Positions 37,889 through 47,347 are shown, counted from the first letter of the stretch. The stretch is DNA of 64,000 nucleotides from Vallitalea sp. (GCA_025210515.1 JAOARM010000033.1:62001-126000), one strand, 5' to 3'. The notes: generated by a model not told the origin, from the letters alone. Numbers and translations: made by a program.

Positions 37889-39367
37889 TTACTCCCCAAT
37901 ACCCGTTGCAAGAACCATTATATTTTCTTCATTAATGTTATCACCAACAATTTCACCACTTATCTCCCCTTGATGCATAACAATAACTCTCTGAGATATA
38001 GCAAGAACTTCTGTCAAATCAGAAGAAATAACTATAATTGATTTTCCTTCTTCAGCTAATCTATTGATAATATCATATATCTCTTTTCTAGCTCCAATAT
38101 CTACACCTCTTGTTGGCTCGTCCAGAATTAGGATTTTGGAACTTACTGCAATCCATTTACTTAACACTATTTTTTGCTGATTACCACCACTTAAATTTTT
38201 GATTTTTTGTGCTGTACTTTGGCACTTCACTCTAAAAACATCAATCATATTTTTTGCTAATATTTCTTCTTTTTTTCTATTGTTAAATATATTTTTGTTT
38301 TTCAACATACTTACAATATTAGCATTATCTCTAATACTTCTATCAAGAAAAAGACCTGAACCTTTTCTATCTTCTGTAGCAAAACCAATTCTATGTTTAA
38401 TTGCATCTATAGGAGATTTAATATTAACAGGTTCACCATAGACGAGTATATCTCCTTGTTTTGGCTTTCTAACACCAAATATGACTTCGGCTAATTCAGA
38501 ACGTCCAGCTCCAACTAATCCAGATATACCTAGTATTTCACCTTCTTTTAATGTGAAATTTATGTTTTTTAAGAAATCATCTGAAATATTTCTAACTTCC
38601 AAAGCAGCTTTTCCTGAACCTTTATATTTTTTTTGATTAACTTCTTCTATCTCTCTACCAACCATTAATTCTGCAATATCTTTCTCTGATACTTGATCAA
38701 TATCTTTAGTTGTAATATAAGTCCCATCTCTAAGAATTGTTACACGGTCACATATTTCTTTTATTTCCTTTAATCTATGGGATATATATACAATTGCTAC
38801 TCCATTAACTTTCAACTGTTTAATTAATTGAAATAACATTTCTGTTTCATTAACTGTTAGTACTGCTGTTGGTTCGTCCATAATTATTAAATCAGCATTA
38901 AATGATAATGATTTTGCAATTTCTACAATTTGCTTTTTGGCTATACCTAAATCTTTTACTTTAGCTTTTGGATCAATTTTTTCTAATCTTTTCAAAAGAT
39001 TTTTAGCATCATTATTCATTTTTTTAAAATCAATTAAACCATTTTTCTTCGGTTCTCGGCATAAATATATGTTTTGTGCTACTGTCATTTCATCTAACAA
39101 ATTCAATTCTTGATGAATCATCGATATTCCTTTATGTTGTATTTCTAGTGGTGTAAGGTGCTCTATATTTTCTCCTTTGAATATAATCTCACCTTGAAAT
39201 TTGTTATATATGCCTGTTAATATCTTCATCAGCGTTGATTTTCCTGCACCATTTTCTCCACAGATTGCAATACATTCACCTTTTTTTACATCAAAATCAA
39301 CACCATGTAGAACTTCAACCCCAAAGAAGCTTTTGTGAATTTTTTTCATTTCTAATATTGTTTCCAA
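37889..39367 (-). CDS. Sugar ABC transporter ATP-binding protein (RbsA-like, two domains)
   Basis: 492 residues with two fused nucleotide-binding domains. Domain 1 has GENGAGKSTLMKIL, QHKGISMIHQELNL and IIMDEPTAVL. Domain 2 has the altered P-loop GLVGAGRSELAE, LSGGNQQK and LILDEPTRGVDIGA, as in RbsA, XylG and MglA. CATCCTCCT-complementary sequence gives a good ribosome binding site (AGGAGG). It powers uptake of the cluster's substrate. Confidence 0.94.
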   Translation of the reverse strand: METILEMKKIHKSFFGVEVLHGVDFDVKKGECIAICGENGAGKSTLMKILTGIYNKFQGEIIFKGENIEHLTPLEIQHKGISMIHQELNLLDEMTVAQNIYLCREPKKNGLIDFKKMNNDAKNLLKRLEKIDPKAKVKDLGIAKKQIVEIAKSLSFNADLIIMDEPTAVLTVNETEMLFQLIKQLKVNGVAIVYISHRLKEIKEICDRVTILRDGTYITTKDIDQVSEKDIAELMVGREIEEVNQKKYKGSGKAALEVRNISDDFLKNINFTLKEGEILGISGLVGAGRSELAEVIFGVRKPKQGDILVYGEPVNIKSPIDAIKHRIGFATEDRKGSGLFLDRSIRDNANIVSMLKNKNIFNNRKKEEILAKNMIDVFRVKCQSTAQKIKNLSGGNQQKIVLSKWIAVSSKILILDEPTRGVDIGARKEIYDIINRLAEEGKSIIVISSDLTEVLAISQRVIVMHQGEISGEIVGDNINEENIMVLATGIGE

Positions 39368-39400
39368 TTCACATCCTCCTTAAATGATAAATTGTATACA

Positions 39401-40720
39401 CTAGCATTGTTCCATATCAATCCCCAATATTTTTGTCACATAATAAATATCCTTGCTAATCTTTCCTTTTACTAAAATAGCGTGATGTGAATATAATTTA
39501 TCCATCATTTTATAACCATTACTTACCTTAATAACTCCTCCATTACGACAATCTGATTTTGGATATTGTTGATACCCTTCTAGATCACCTTCAATAACTA
39601 ACATCTTTTCTAATGTAGGATGCATTTGAATCAATGTGACATCACCTTCTGCCATACGTCCATCGATTGCTGTAGCATTTTCATCAACAATACCTAATAC
39701 TTTGTCTTTCAAAGCCCAACTACTAGAAAAACATTTTGGTATAAGACCAAAGTAACCACAATGAGCAACTAATATATGATTTTCTGGTTCATCTACTTCT
39801 GGAAAAGCATCAATACGTTCATGCTTTAGAGCAGCCATACCCATTAAGAAAGGATATAAGTTTGTCATCATTAATGGTGTACCTAATGATTTATAAATAA
39901 TATATTTTGTAAGTAATGACATAGTATCTGCTTCACATGCCCACATTAACTCTTTTTCTTCAAATAATAGATTCCAAGCCAAACAAGGTGTTGTATCTGA
40001 ATAGAAAGATTCATTAAGACAGTTAATTCCTGCTCCAATAATGCTATTATCTTTTTCTACTTCTTTTTTAATAACAACATACATTTTCATAGCACTTAAT
40101 ATCTTATTTGAACAGACTCCTTGTGCTTCACATTTTCTTATATTCCAAGCTTCTTGTGCTTCTTCATCGGTTATTTTCTTAGCCTCTTCACCTAATACTT
40201 TAAAACTCTTTTTAACTACTGATATACCAAATTTATCTAACATTCTCTTAGCACATTCGTCTTCCCACCAATAAAAACGTTTAAATATACTTGCTTGCAT
40301 ACCTTCTCCTGGATCATCTTGAAACACAAGAAACTTAGAGCCTTGAAGACTTCTTTTCATTGCTAATGTTTTACATAGTTTCTTTGTCAATTCAAGATTA
40401 TAAGGAGCATATGTATTGATACCATTTGCTTTTAGATAAGTAACTATCTCCCAATCCCACATTGCTACTGTACCAAATTCAGATGTAACAGCTAACACAG
40501 GAATATCTATTTTTTTAAGCTCTTTAATAACTTTGTAAGCTTCTCCAATTAACTGAGGAAATATAACTGCATCCACATCTGGTAATTGTTCCCCTACTGC
40601 TATAGGATATTCAAACTCTGCTACATCAGCCAACATTAGCTTTAAAGCTTCTAGCTGAGTATCAAACTCCTCATCTTTACCTTCTCTAAAATATAACGGA
40701 AGTAATTTTGCTTTCATCAT
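39401..40720 (-). CDS. L-fucose/L-arabinose isomerase-family protein
   Basis: 439 residues, shorter than FucI (about 590) or AraA (about 500). It resembles the sugar-isomerase family, with an N-terminal substrate-sensing domain (LPLYFREGKDEEF), the central GAGINCLNESFY, ACEADTMSLLTKY and the C-terminal HCGYF plus MHPTLEKMLVIEGDL. Acidic and His residues for the metal site appear to be present. It probably isomerises an aldose to a ketose or plays a related role. AAGGAGGG precedes the ATG. Confidence 0.75.
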   Translation of the reverse strand: MMKAKLLPLYFREGKDEEFDTQLEALKLMLADVAEFEYPIAVGEQLPDVDAVIFPQLIGEAYKVIKELKKIDIPVLAVTSEFGTVAMWDWEIVTYLKANGINTYAPYNLELTKKLCKTLAMKRSLQGSKFLVFQDDPGEGMQASIFKRFYWWEDECAKRMLDKFGISVVKKSFKVLGEEAKKITDEEAQEAWNIRKCEAQGVCSNKILSAMKMYVVIKKEVEKDNSIIGAGINCLNESFYSDTTPCLAWNLLFEEKELMWACEADTMSLLTKYIIYKSLGTPLMMTNLYPFLMGMAALKHERIDAFPEVDEPENHILVAHCGYFGLIPKCFSSSWALKDKVLGIVDENATAIDGRMAEGDVTLIQMHPTLEKMLVIEGDLEGYQQYPKSDCRNGGVIKVSNGYKMMDKLYSHHAILVKGKISKDIYYVTKILGIDMEQC

Positions 40721-40746
40721 AAAACCCTCCTTAACTATTAACCTAT

Positions 40747-40784
40747 ATCCGTTGAACTAAAACTATTTAATAAGTTCAACGGAT
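40747..40784 (-). other. Intercistronic hairpin (12-bp perfect stem)
   Basis: ATCCGTTGAACT (40747-40758) and AGTTCAACGGAT (40773-40784) are exact inverse repeats between the alcohol dehydrogenase and isomerase genes. This is the third such hairpin inside the cluster. Confidence 0.55.
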
Positions 40785-40842
40785 TAACCCTTAGTATATA
40801 TATTTTATTATTAAATTTAATGAATTATATTATTGGAATAAA

Positions 40843-41898
40843 TTATTTAAAATTAATTATATTTTTAAGACCTGTTGCATTTCTTGACGCTTCTATTGCT
40901 TCTTGAATATTTTCTAATTCGTATTGACATGATATAAGACTTTTTACATCTACTAGACCTTCTGCTATAAATTGAAGAGTTTTTGAAAACATTGCTACAC
41001 TTGCTTTTGTACTTCCTGTTACTACTAATTCTTTATAATGAATGGAGTTGGTATTTAGAAGAACATTTTCTTTATCTTTAGGTAGCCCTCCAAAAAAGTT
41101 AATTCTTCCTTCCATTCCCATTAAACTTAATGCTATTTTTTGAGTTACTGGTGCAGGATTTGCGGTGATACATACATCTAATCCTTTCCCTTTTGTTATT
41201 TTCATTACTTCTTGTTCTAATTCATCACTATGTATTCCTATAAATGTTTTATCTACTTTTCTGCATATGTCTAATCTTTCTTTTGATAAATCATTAATCA
41301 TTATATTTGCTGCTCCAGCCATTTTAGCTAGTTTTGCATGCATAATACCTATAGGCCCTGCCCCAATTATTAATACATTGTCTCCTGGATATACTCCTAC
41401 TTTCTGGAATGCATTATATACACATGATAATGGTTCATTAAGAGCCGCTTCTTCTGTAGATACTCTTTCATCTAATATAATAACATTTCCTTGTCTAACT
41501 GCTTGTTCCGGAATTCTTATATATTCAGCAAAAGCGCCGTCAATATTAATTCCTGGAGCTTGAAATGATACTTGACACAGATGACCTTTACCTGATGTAC
41601 AGTAATCACATACTCCACATCCCATGTTAGGTGCTACTGCAACTGTCGTTCCTACTTTATATTCTGTTATATTTTTCCCTACTTTTTCAATTACACCTGA
41701 AAATTCATGTCCAAGTATTCTAGGATTATCTTCAGCTATATCTTTATAACCATTCATATACATTCTAAGATCTGTACCGCATATAGCTGCACTTTTAACT
41801 TTTAATAATATTTCATTATCATTTATTTCTGGTATTGGTATTTCTTCAATACGAATGTCCTGCTTGCCATACATTCTTGCGGCTAACATAGTCTCCAT
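40843..41898 (-). CDS. Zinc-dependent alcohol/polyol dehydrogenase
   Basis: 351 residues of the medium-chain family. Catalytic zinc ligands lie in AAICGTDLRMY and GHEFSGVIE. The structural zinc loop is CGVCDYCTSGKGHLC, and the NAD-binding GAGPIGIMHAKLAKMAGA follows. It resembles sorbitol, threonine and galactitol-phosphate dehydrogenases. TTGGAGG precedes the ATG. It is the second gene from the promoter at 43000 and probably oxidises a polyol or sugar hydroxyl. Confidence 0.92.
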   Translation of the reverse strand: METMLAARMYGKQDIRIEEIPIPEINDNEILLKVKSAAICGTDLRMYMNGYKDIAEDNPRILGHEFSGVIEKVGKNITEYKVGTTVAVAPNMGCGVCDYCTSGKGHLCQVSFQAPGINIDGAFAEYIRIPEQAVRQGNVIILDERVSTEEAALNEPLSCVYNAFQKVGVYPGDNVLIIGAGPIGIMHAKLAKMAGAANIMINDLSKERLDICRKVDKTFIGIHSDELEQEVMKITKGKGLDVCITANPAPVTQKIALSLMGMEGRINFFGGLPKDKENVLLNTNSIHYKELVVTGSTKASVAMFSKTLQFIAEGLVDVKSLISCQYELENIQEAIEASRNATGLKNIINFK

Positions 41899-41914
41899 AG
41901 GTTACCTCCAATAT

Positions 41915-42940
41915 CTATATTGTGTCAAGATTAATTACTTGTTTTGTTTTAATAGATTTCATTCCTGCTTCAACGATCTTAACAGCCATTTTTCCATCAT
42001 GTCCAGTTACTTTTGGTTCTTCATCATTCAAAATACAGTCAATAAAGCTAACATCTTCAGCTCTGTATGCATCTTTGAATAAGTTCATCCAACTATTTAC
42101 CACTTTTCTTTTCTTACCATTATTCAAGCTACATGTAACAGTATTATTAGCATTAGTACCACCAATGAATATACAACCTTCTGTTCCAAGAACTTCTGCT
42201 CTAGCATCATATCCATATCTAACAGATGTAGCTCCATCCATTAATCCTTGTACACCGTTGTCAAACTCAATTGCCATAATTACGTTATCATAATAATCTG
42301 GATATTGTTCTTTTACATGTGGTGCTCTATAATTATTAGCTGTTCCATATATAGTTTTAAATTCGCTTCCTGCAAGCCATCTCATAGCATCTATATCATG
42401 ACTGTTAACTTCTGCTAATGGTCCATTACTTTTTGAAATATCATACATCCAAGGCTTTGGTATGCTTGGTCCTCTAGTTAATGATTTGACTAATACTACT
42501 TCTCCAATCTCACCAGAGTCAATGATTTCTTTTGCTTCCATAAAACCTTCATCAAACCTTCTCATAAAAGCTATTTGAAGTTTAACATCATTTTTCTTAG
42601 CAGATTCTATCATCACATCACATTCTTCAACATTCATTGCCATAGGCTTTTCACATAAAATATCTTTTCCTGCATTAGCAGCAGCAACTACTATCTCTTT
42701 ATGATATTTTGTAGGTGAAGCAACTACAACTGCATCAACATTTTCATCTTCTAGTGCTTCTTTATAATCTAAATAATATGTAGAAATTCCTAATTGCTCA
42801 CATGCTTTCTTAGCAGCTTCTTCAACAGGGTCACATACAGCTACCATCTTAGCATTAGGTACTTTTGTGTTAAAATTATTGGCATGAATCATACCTGCTC
42901 TTCCTGAACCTATTAAACATATTCCAATTTTTTTATTCAT
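41915..42940 (-). CDS. Gfo/Idh/MocA-family oxidoreductase (inositol dehydrogenase-like)
   Basis: About 341 residues. The NAD-binding GICLIGSGRAGMIHA, the motif CEKPMAMN and the substrate-site DIDAMRWLAG are typical of inositol 2-dehydrogenase relatives. AAGGTGG lies seven bases before the ATG at 42940, so this start is chosen over one two codons earlier. It is the first gene behind the consensus promoter at 43000-43028. Confidence 0.9.
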   Translation of the reverse strand: MNKKIGICLIGSGRAGMIHANNFNTKVPNAKMVAVCDPVEEAAKKACEQLGISTYYLDYKEALEDENVDAVVVASPTKYHKEIVVAAANAGKDILCEKPMAMNVEECDVMIESAKKNDVKLQIAFMRRFDEGFMEAKEIIDSGEIGEVVLVKSLTRGPSIPKPWMYDISKSNGPLAEVNSHDIDAMRWLAGSEFKTIYGTANNYRAPHVKEQYPDYYDNVIMAIEFDNGVQGLMDGATSVRYGYDARAEVLGTEGCIFIGGTNANNTVTCSLNNGKKRKVVNSWMNLFKDAYRAEDVSFIDCILNDEEPKVTGHDGKMAVKIVEAGMKSIKTKQVINLDTI

Positions 42941-42999
42941 TCCCATGCCACCTTTTTTTATTTTGTTTTATGTATTTTCATTTATTTTTGTTTAGTTGT

Positions 43000-43056
43000 A
43001 TTATACTATTATTATATTATGCTGTCAATATTATATGTGCAAAAAGTTCACTTTTT
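43000..43056 (-). promoter_or_regulatory. Consensus sigma-A promoter P1 of the sugar cluster with operator-like repeats
   Basis: TTGACA (43028-43023), 17 bp and TATAAT (43005-43000) match consensus exactly. AAAAAGT and ACTTTTT around two central bases (43041-43056) form a palindrome just upstream. T-rich repeats of the TTTCATTTATTTTTGTTT type lie downstream (about 42973-42993) and upstream (about 43060-43085). Such a strong core promoter would need repression; the DeoR protein is the obvious candidate. Confidence 0.75.
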
Positions 43057-43119
43057 CATATTTTTACATTTATTTTTGTGCATTTTTAACAAATTATAAT
43101 TTTTGTTTTTTTGCGTTAG

Positions 43120-44073
43120 TTATTTTCTCATTTCAAAAGCTATTTTTTCACAATGTTTTAGCTTTTCTTCTGTAATATCAATATGAAAAACTTCAGCAAT
43201 AACTTGTGTCCATCCATGTATGAAGTAAATCCAGCCGTCTTCTATAGTTAATTTCTTATCTTCTTGTTGCTCTGTTGCTTGATCCATGAAGATTAGATTT
43301 CCTCGGTAATTAAGTTCCCATACCAAACTATTCTCTGGGAATTCTACATTATCTGTTAATGGTGAGCCTGGTCTATCTTTTCCTAAACCTGTTGCATTAA
43401 TTATTAATGAATATGGCTTAATCTCACTTAAAAATCTATCATTATCTTCTGGCTTTGGTCCAAGCAAGTATTCAAATTTCACATTATCATTGATTCCTTC
43501 TAATTTTTCTTTTGCTGCATCAAGTCTTGGTTGGCTTCTGTTTGCAATAACGATTTTTGATGGAATATCATCACCAAATTTTTCTCTTGTTAAATGTGAG
43601 CTTATTGCTAAAGCACTTCCTCCTGCTCCCATTATAAAAACTTCACCTTTATTTTCTTTCCAAAAATCAGCTGGAATGAAATTCTCCATTGTTAAACCAC
43701 TTGAAATAGGGTCTTTTGCGTGGCCTCTAAGTTCTCCGTCTTTTTTAGATATACATGATAGCTCTCTAAATTTCACTGCATGAGGATCTAAATATTCAAA
43801 TAAATCTTCAGTTGCCTCATATAAATCTAATTTATGAGTAGTTACTAATGCTCCTAATGATAATTCATCATTTTTAATGAAGTTAACTACGTCAATATAA
43901 TCTTGTGGATCTGCATGAATTTCAATATCAATGCCTTTAATAACTGCGTCTTCTAGTCCTAGAGCTTCCTTTGCCCATCTAGGAAAAACTTTCATAATTG
44001 ATGATTTTGTTGTTGTTACACCAATAAAATAAAATGTAGGTTCAGTTGCTTTACTTGGTAATACTACGCTCAT
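43120..44073 (-). CDS. Shikimate dehydrogenase-like oxidoreductase
   Basis: About 317 residues. The N-terminal substrate domain reads TTTKSSIMKVFPRWAKEALG, the catalytic Lys and Asp equivalents appear in LVTTHKLDLYE and GHAKDPISS, and the NADP-binding GAGGSALAISSHL follows. It is longer and more divergent than AroE, and its surroundings are catabolic, so a sugar-acid or cyclitol substrate is more likely than shikimate. AAAGGAG before the ATG at 44073 fixes the start; an upstream ATG at 44130 would overlap the previous gene and lacks a site. Confidence 0.75.
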   Translation of the reverse strand: MSVVLPSKATEPTFYFIGVTTTKSSIMKVFPRWAKEALGLEDAVIKGIDIEIHADPQDYIDVVNFIKNDELSLGALVTTHKLDLYEATEDLFEYLDPHAVKFRELSCISKKDGELRGHAKDPISSGLTMENFIPADFWKENKGEVFIMGAGGSALAISSHLTREKFGDDIPSKIVIANRSQPRLDAAKEKLEGINDNVKFEYLLGPKPEDNDRFLSEIKPYSLIINATGLGKDRPGSPLTDNVEFPENSLVWELNYRGNLIFMDQATEQQEDKKLTIEDGWIYFIHGWTQVIAEVFHIDITEEKLKHCEKIAFEMRK

Positions 44074-44092
44074 TTTATATTCTCCTTTTTTA

Positions 44093-45046
44093 TCAATATT
44101 TTTTTGATAATGCTTGTCGAGGATTTTCATTTAAAAACTTATTTATTTGTTGTTGACTAATTCCATTAATTAACATCTTCTTGATAAAACAAGTTTTTAT
44201 ATAGCTAAGACCTATTTCACCACCATAACTTAATAATCTTGCTCTTGTTGTGTCTAAACCTAATAAAATATTGTTTTCAAAACCTCTATTACACATATCT
44301 TTTATAAACTTAATTTCTTCTTCATCACTATGGTATTTGAATCTTCCTATAGTATCATATTGCAGATATACACCTTTTCTAGCTACTTCTATATTTTCCT
44401 TCATATATTCAGTTGATCTATCCATATGAGCAAGGATAATAGATTCAGCTTCTACGCCTGCATTTAATAAAAAGTCAACAATTTCTTTACCAGTCACTGC
44501 TTTTTCAACATGACATTGTATAGATATACCTGTTTTCTTTGCTACATTTGCAGCTGCTTGCATGTATTTTTCATATGAATTGTCTATACCTTGAGAATCA
44601 CATGCCACTTTTATCATGCCAGCTTTTGCACCAATCTGTTTACTTGGATAATCATTATCACAGTTAAGAAACATTCCTTCTTCAATTTCTCTAATCATAA
44701 TATCTATGTAATCATTCTGACTTATTTTATGAATCCAATGATTAGATGGATAGAAAATAAGCTTATGAAATCCTGTAGAAGCAATTATATTAACTCTGCT
44801 ATTTTTAGATAGATTCATTAACTTATCCGCGGATCGTCCACAGCCAATAGGTTGAGCATCTACTAATGCCCTACCTCCATTGCCATAATAATCCGACAAT
44901 TCTAGTAATGATTTATTGTAATCATCTATACATAGTACCCCGTTTACTTTAGCTGAATAACCTTTTTCAAGATACACATGTTCATGACATTGACAATGTC
45001 CTAAAGTAGATTCATCTTTGTCACCCATAACTGTTCTAATAAACAT
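44093..45046 (-). CDS. Phosphotriesterase-family metal hydrolase, likely lactonase
   Basis: 317 residues. The binuclear metal site is recognisable: HCQCHEHVY (HxH-like), the carboxylated Lys region AGMIKVACD, CHVEK, LAHMDR and the last Asp in LLGLDTTR. Relatives (Php-type lactonases) hydrolyse sugar lactones or their phosphates. Placed with aldolase and dehydrogenases, opening of a lactone formed by one of the oxidoreductases is a sensible guess. AAAAGGTAG precedes the ATG. Confidence 0.82.
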   Translation of the reverse strand: MFIRTVMGDKDESTLGHCQCHEHVYLEKGYSAKVNGVLCIDDYNKSLLELSDYYGNGGRALVDAQPIGCGRSADKLMNLSKNSRVNIIASTGFHKLIFYPSNHWIHKISQNDYIDIMIREIEEGMFLNCDNDYPSKQIGAKAGMIKVACDSQGIDNSYEKYMQAAANVAKKTGISIQCHVEKAVTGKEIVDFLLNAGVEAESIILAHMDRSTEYMKENIEVARKGVYLQYDTIGRFKYHSDEEEIKFIKDMCNRGFENNILLGLDTTRARLLSYGGEIGLSYIKTCFIKKMLINGISQQQINKFLNENPRQALSKKY

Positions 45047-45061
45047 ATTATCAACTACCTT

Positions 45062-45706
45062 TTATTTTTCTCTAGCTTCATTTATTCTCTTAATAAATAA
45101 CTTAGCAGTTTCAACTACTTTATCGTAATCACCTGTTTTTGCTCCAGCAGTTAGACTACTTCCTGCTCCACAAGCAACTACACCAGCATTAATCCAGTCT
45201 TTTACATTATCTACATCTACACCACCTGTAGGCATCATCTTTACTTGTGGCATTGGTCCTTTTACTGCTTTAATAAATTTAGTTCCTAGCATATCTCCTG
45301 GGAATACTTTAATAATGTCAGCTCCACCTTCCATAGCATCAACTATTTCTTTCATAGTCATACACCCTGGCATATAAGGCACTCTATAACGATTACATAA
45401 TTTTGCTGTTTGTTCACTATAGCTTGAACTAACTATATATTGTGCACCGCTTAAAATTGCAAGACGTGCCGTTTCTGGATCTAATACTGTACCTGCACCT
45501 AGTATAATTTCTTCTTCTGAATATGTCTTCGATAATTCTGATATTATTTCATGTGCGCCGGGAACTGTAAATGTAATTTCAATAGCGGCTACTCCACCTT
45601 CAATACATGCCTTTGTAATTTTCTTGGCTTTTTCAGAATTTTCAGCTCTTACTACAGCTACAAGTCCTACTTCTGATATTCTTTTTATTACTGTTTCTTT
45701 ATCCAA
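45062..45706 (-). CDS. KDPG/KHG-type aldolase
   Basis: 214 residues, the normal length. The family motifs EITFTVPGAHEII, ILGAGTVLDPETA, MPGCMTMKEI and the Schiff-base Lys in IIKVFPGD, with MMPTGGVD, are present. It cleaves a 2-keto-3-deoxy sugar-acid phosphate to pyruvate and an aldehyde. The start is TTG with AGGAGG before it. It shows that the cluster ends in pyruvate, though no dehydratase making a 2-keto-3-deoxy acid is seen here. Confidence 0.93.
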   Translation of the reverse strand: MDKETVIKRISEVGLVAVVRAENSEKAKKITKACIEGGVAAIEITFTVPGAHEIISELSKTYSEEEIILGAGTVLDPETARLAILSGAQYIVSSSYSEQTAKLCNRYRVPYMPGCMTMKEIVDAMEGGADIIKVFPGDMLGTKFIKAVKGPMPQVKMMPTGGVDVDNVKDWINAGVVACGAGSSLTAGAKTGDYDKVVETAKLFIKRINEAREK

Positions 45707-45718
45707 TATTATTTCCTC

Positions 45719-46645
45719 CTATTTCAATGAATTAATTAAATTATTAGTCGCCATTATGCTCATATTGTCAATAGCTTCTATTGTAGAAGCCGCACAATGT
45801 GAACCTATAACAATGTTGTCTAATTCAGTAAAATTGTTATTAGTAGGTGGCTCTTTTGTAAATACATCTATACCTGCACCAGATATTTTATTATTTGAAA
45901 GTGCGTCATATAATGCATCTTCATTAATAACTCCACCTCTAGCAGTATTAACTATTACAGCGTTATCTTTCATCATTGCAAATTCATCATAGCTAATTAA
46001 ATCTTTTGTTTCATCTGTTAATGGCAAATGCAAACTAATGAAATCTGCATTTTTGTATATTGTTTCTAAATCAACATATTTAATATTATTTTCTTTCGCA
46101 TATTCTTCATCTTTATATAAATCAAAAGCTAATACCGTCATATTAAATCCTGAAGCTCTTTTTGCAACCCCTTTACCTATTGCTCCTAATCCTATTATTC
46201 CAATGGTTTTACCCCAAATCTCGGATGTCTTTATTTTCTTCCAATTACCACTTCTACATTTTCTATCAATATGACTAATTTTCCTTGTTACATCAAGCAT
46301 AAGTCCAAAAGCATAATCAGCCACTGCATTTGAGTTAGCTCCAACCGTTCTATGTATAGGTATATTTCTTTCTTTCGCATAATCTAAATCAACATTATCT
46401 AGTCCTACTCCATATCTAGAAATACATTTTAATTTAGATGCTTTTTCAATTACATTTTTGCCACAAGGATCAACACCCAATATAATTCCATCTACATCTT
46501 TTACACATTCAATCATTTCTTCCTCTGTCATAATTCTTCCATAGGGATTAGTGATTAGTTCATACCCTTTTTCTTTTAATAATTCCCATGGTTCAGAATT
46601 ATTCTGACCAAAAGATCTGGGTGTAATTAGAATTTTATATGCCAT
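45719..46645 (-). CDS. D-isomer-specific 2-hydroxyacid dehydrogenase (SerA-like)
   Basis: 308 residues. SRYGVGLDNVDLDYAKE, the NAD-binding GIIGLGAIGKGVAKRA and NTARGGVINEDAL, with catalytic Arg, Glu and His (GSHCAAST) are seen. It lacks the C-terminal regulatory domain of serine-pathway enzymes and belongs to the short catabolic type. GAAAGGAG precedes the ATG. It may interconvert a 2-keto acid and a 2-hydroxy acid in this pathway. Confidence 0.9.
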   Translation of the reverse strand: MAYKILITPRSFGQNNSEPWELLKEKGYELITNPYGRIMTEEEMIECVKDVDGIILGVDPCGKNVIEKASKLKCISRYGVGLDNVDLDYAKERNIPIHRTVGANSNAVADYAFGLMLDVTRKISHIDRKCRSGNWKKIKTSEIWGKTIGIIGLGAIGKGVAKRASGFNMTVLAFDLYKDEEYAKENNIKYVDLETIYKNADFISLHLPLTDETKDLISYDEFAMMKDNAVIVNTARGGVINEDALYDALSNNKISGAGIDVFTKEPPTNNNFTELDNIVIGSHCAASTIEAIDNMSIMATNNLINSLK

Positions 46646-46691
46646 GATTTGCTCCTTTCAATAACAAAATTATTATGTAAAAAATCTGTCT

Positions 46692-47258
46692 TTATTTCCA
46701 TTTTGGATTATCAATAATTGTTGGTTTTCCATCTCTTTCTACTATAAGCTTTCTATAACCTTTTGTTTCAATAGTTCCGTAGTCATGTCCAGCATCAGCT
46801 CTAAAAACAAAAAAAGTAACTAATGGTTCATCTGAAACATTAATACTTCTATGCGCCCATCTACCTGGAACATATACTGCTTTTCCTGCTTCTAATTCAA
46901 CAGCATCCCATTCACCTTCTGGAGTTTCCATTAACATATAACCTTTACCACTTAAACAGTAATATACTTCTGCAAGGTCTAGTTTTGTGTGAAAATGACC
47001 TTTTGTCATATAATACTCTTCTCCTACTTTTCCCGGATATACAATACTTGTTCCATATAGTAAGTCTTGCTCTACCTCATCAAAGCCTAACTCTGTAAAA
47101 TCATAGATTTTTTCATTTTTATTTTTTATTATTTCTTCTGCTTTACTTACATCATAATACATCTCTTTCATATCTGATAAATACCTAGACGTTACTAGTT
47201 TTTTATCAGTATTACCAGTTTGTAAATCAAATGAGATTGAAAAAGGCTTTTTAACCAT
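46692..47258 (-). CDS. Cupin-type glucose-6-phosphate isomerase-like protein
   Basis: About 188 residues. The cupin GPI signature is present: TKGHFHTKLDLAEVYYCLSG with three metal ligands (His, His, Glu) and VPGRWAHRSIN with the fourth. Archaeal-type cupin GPIs have this length. GGAGGG lies seven bases before the ATG at 47258; a TTG upstream overlaps it and is rejected. It is the first gene behind promoter P2. The real substrate may be another sugar phosphate. Confidence 0.82.
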   Translation of the reverse strand: MVKKPFSISFDLQTGNTDKKLVTSRYLSDMKEMYYDVSKAEEIIKNKNEKIYDFTELGFDEVEQDLLYGTSIVYPGKVGEEYYMTKGHFHTKLDLAEVYYCLSGKGYMLMETPEGEWDAVELEAGKAVYVPGRWAHRSINVSDEPLVTFFVFRADAGHDYGTIETKGYRKLIVERDGKPTIIDNPKWK

Positions 47259-47318
47259 AATTATTCCCTCCAAAGTTATTGTTATTTGTTTTCGTTTTTT
47301 ATTATTTATTTCTATTTT

Positions 47319-47347
47319 ATATTATCACATTTATTATTCGTTTTCAA
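47319..47347 (-). promoter_or_regulatory. Sigma-A promoter P2 of the sugar cluster
   Basis: TTGAAA (47347-47342), 17 bp and TAATAT (47324-47319) lie upstream of the cupin GPI gene. T-rich repeats such as TTTGTTTTTATTTATTTTTA flank it (about 47280-47310 and 47350-47385), of the same style as those at P1. Confidence 0.7.

Noticed and set aside
43120..44130. Longer version of the shikimate-dehydrogenase-like gene starting at 44130
   Set aside because: It would overlap the upstream hydrolase gene and lacks a ribosome binding site, whereas AAAGGAG precedes the ATG at 44073.
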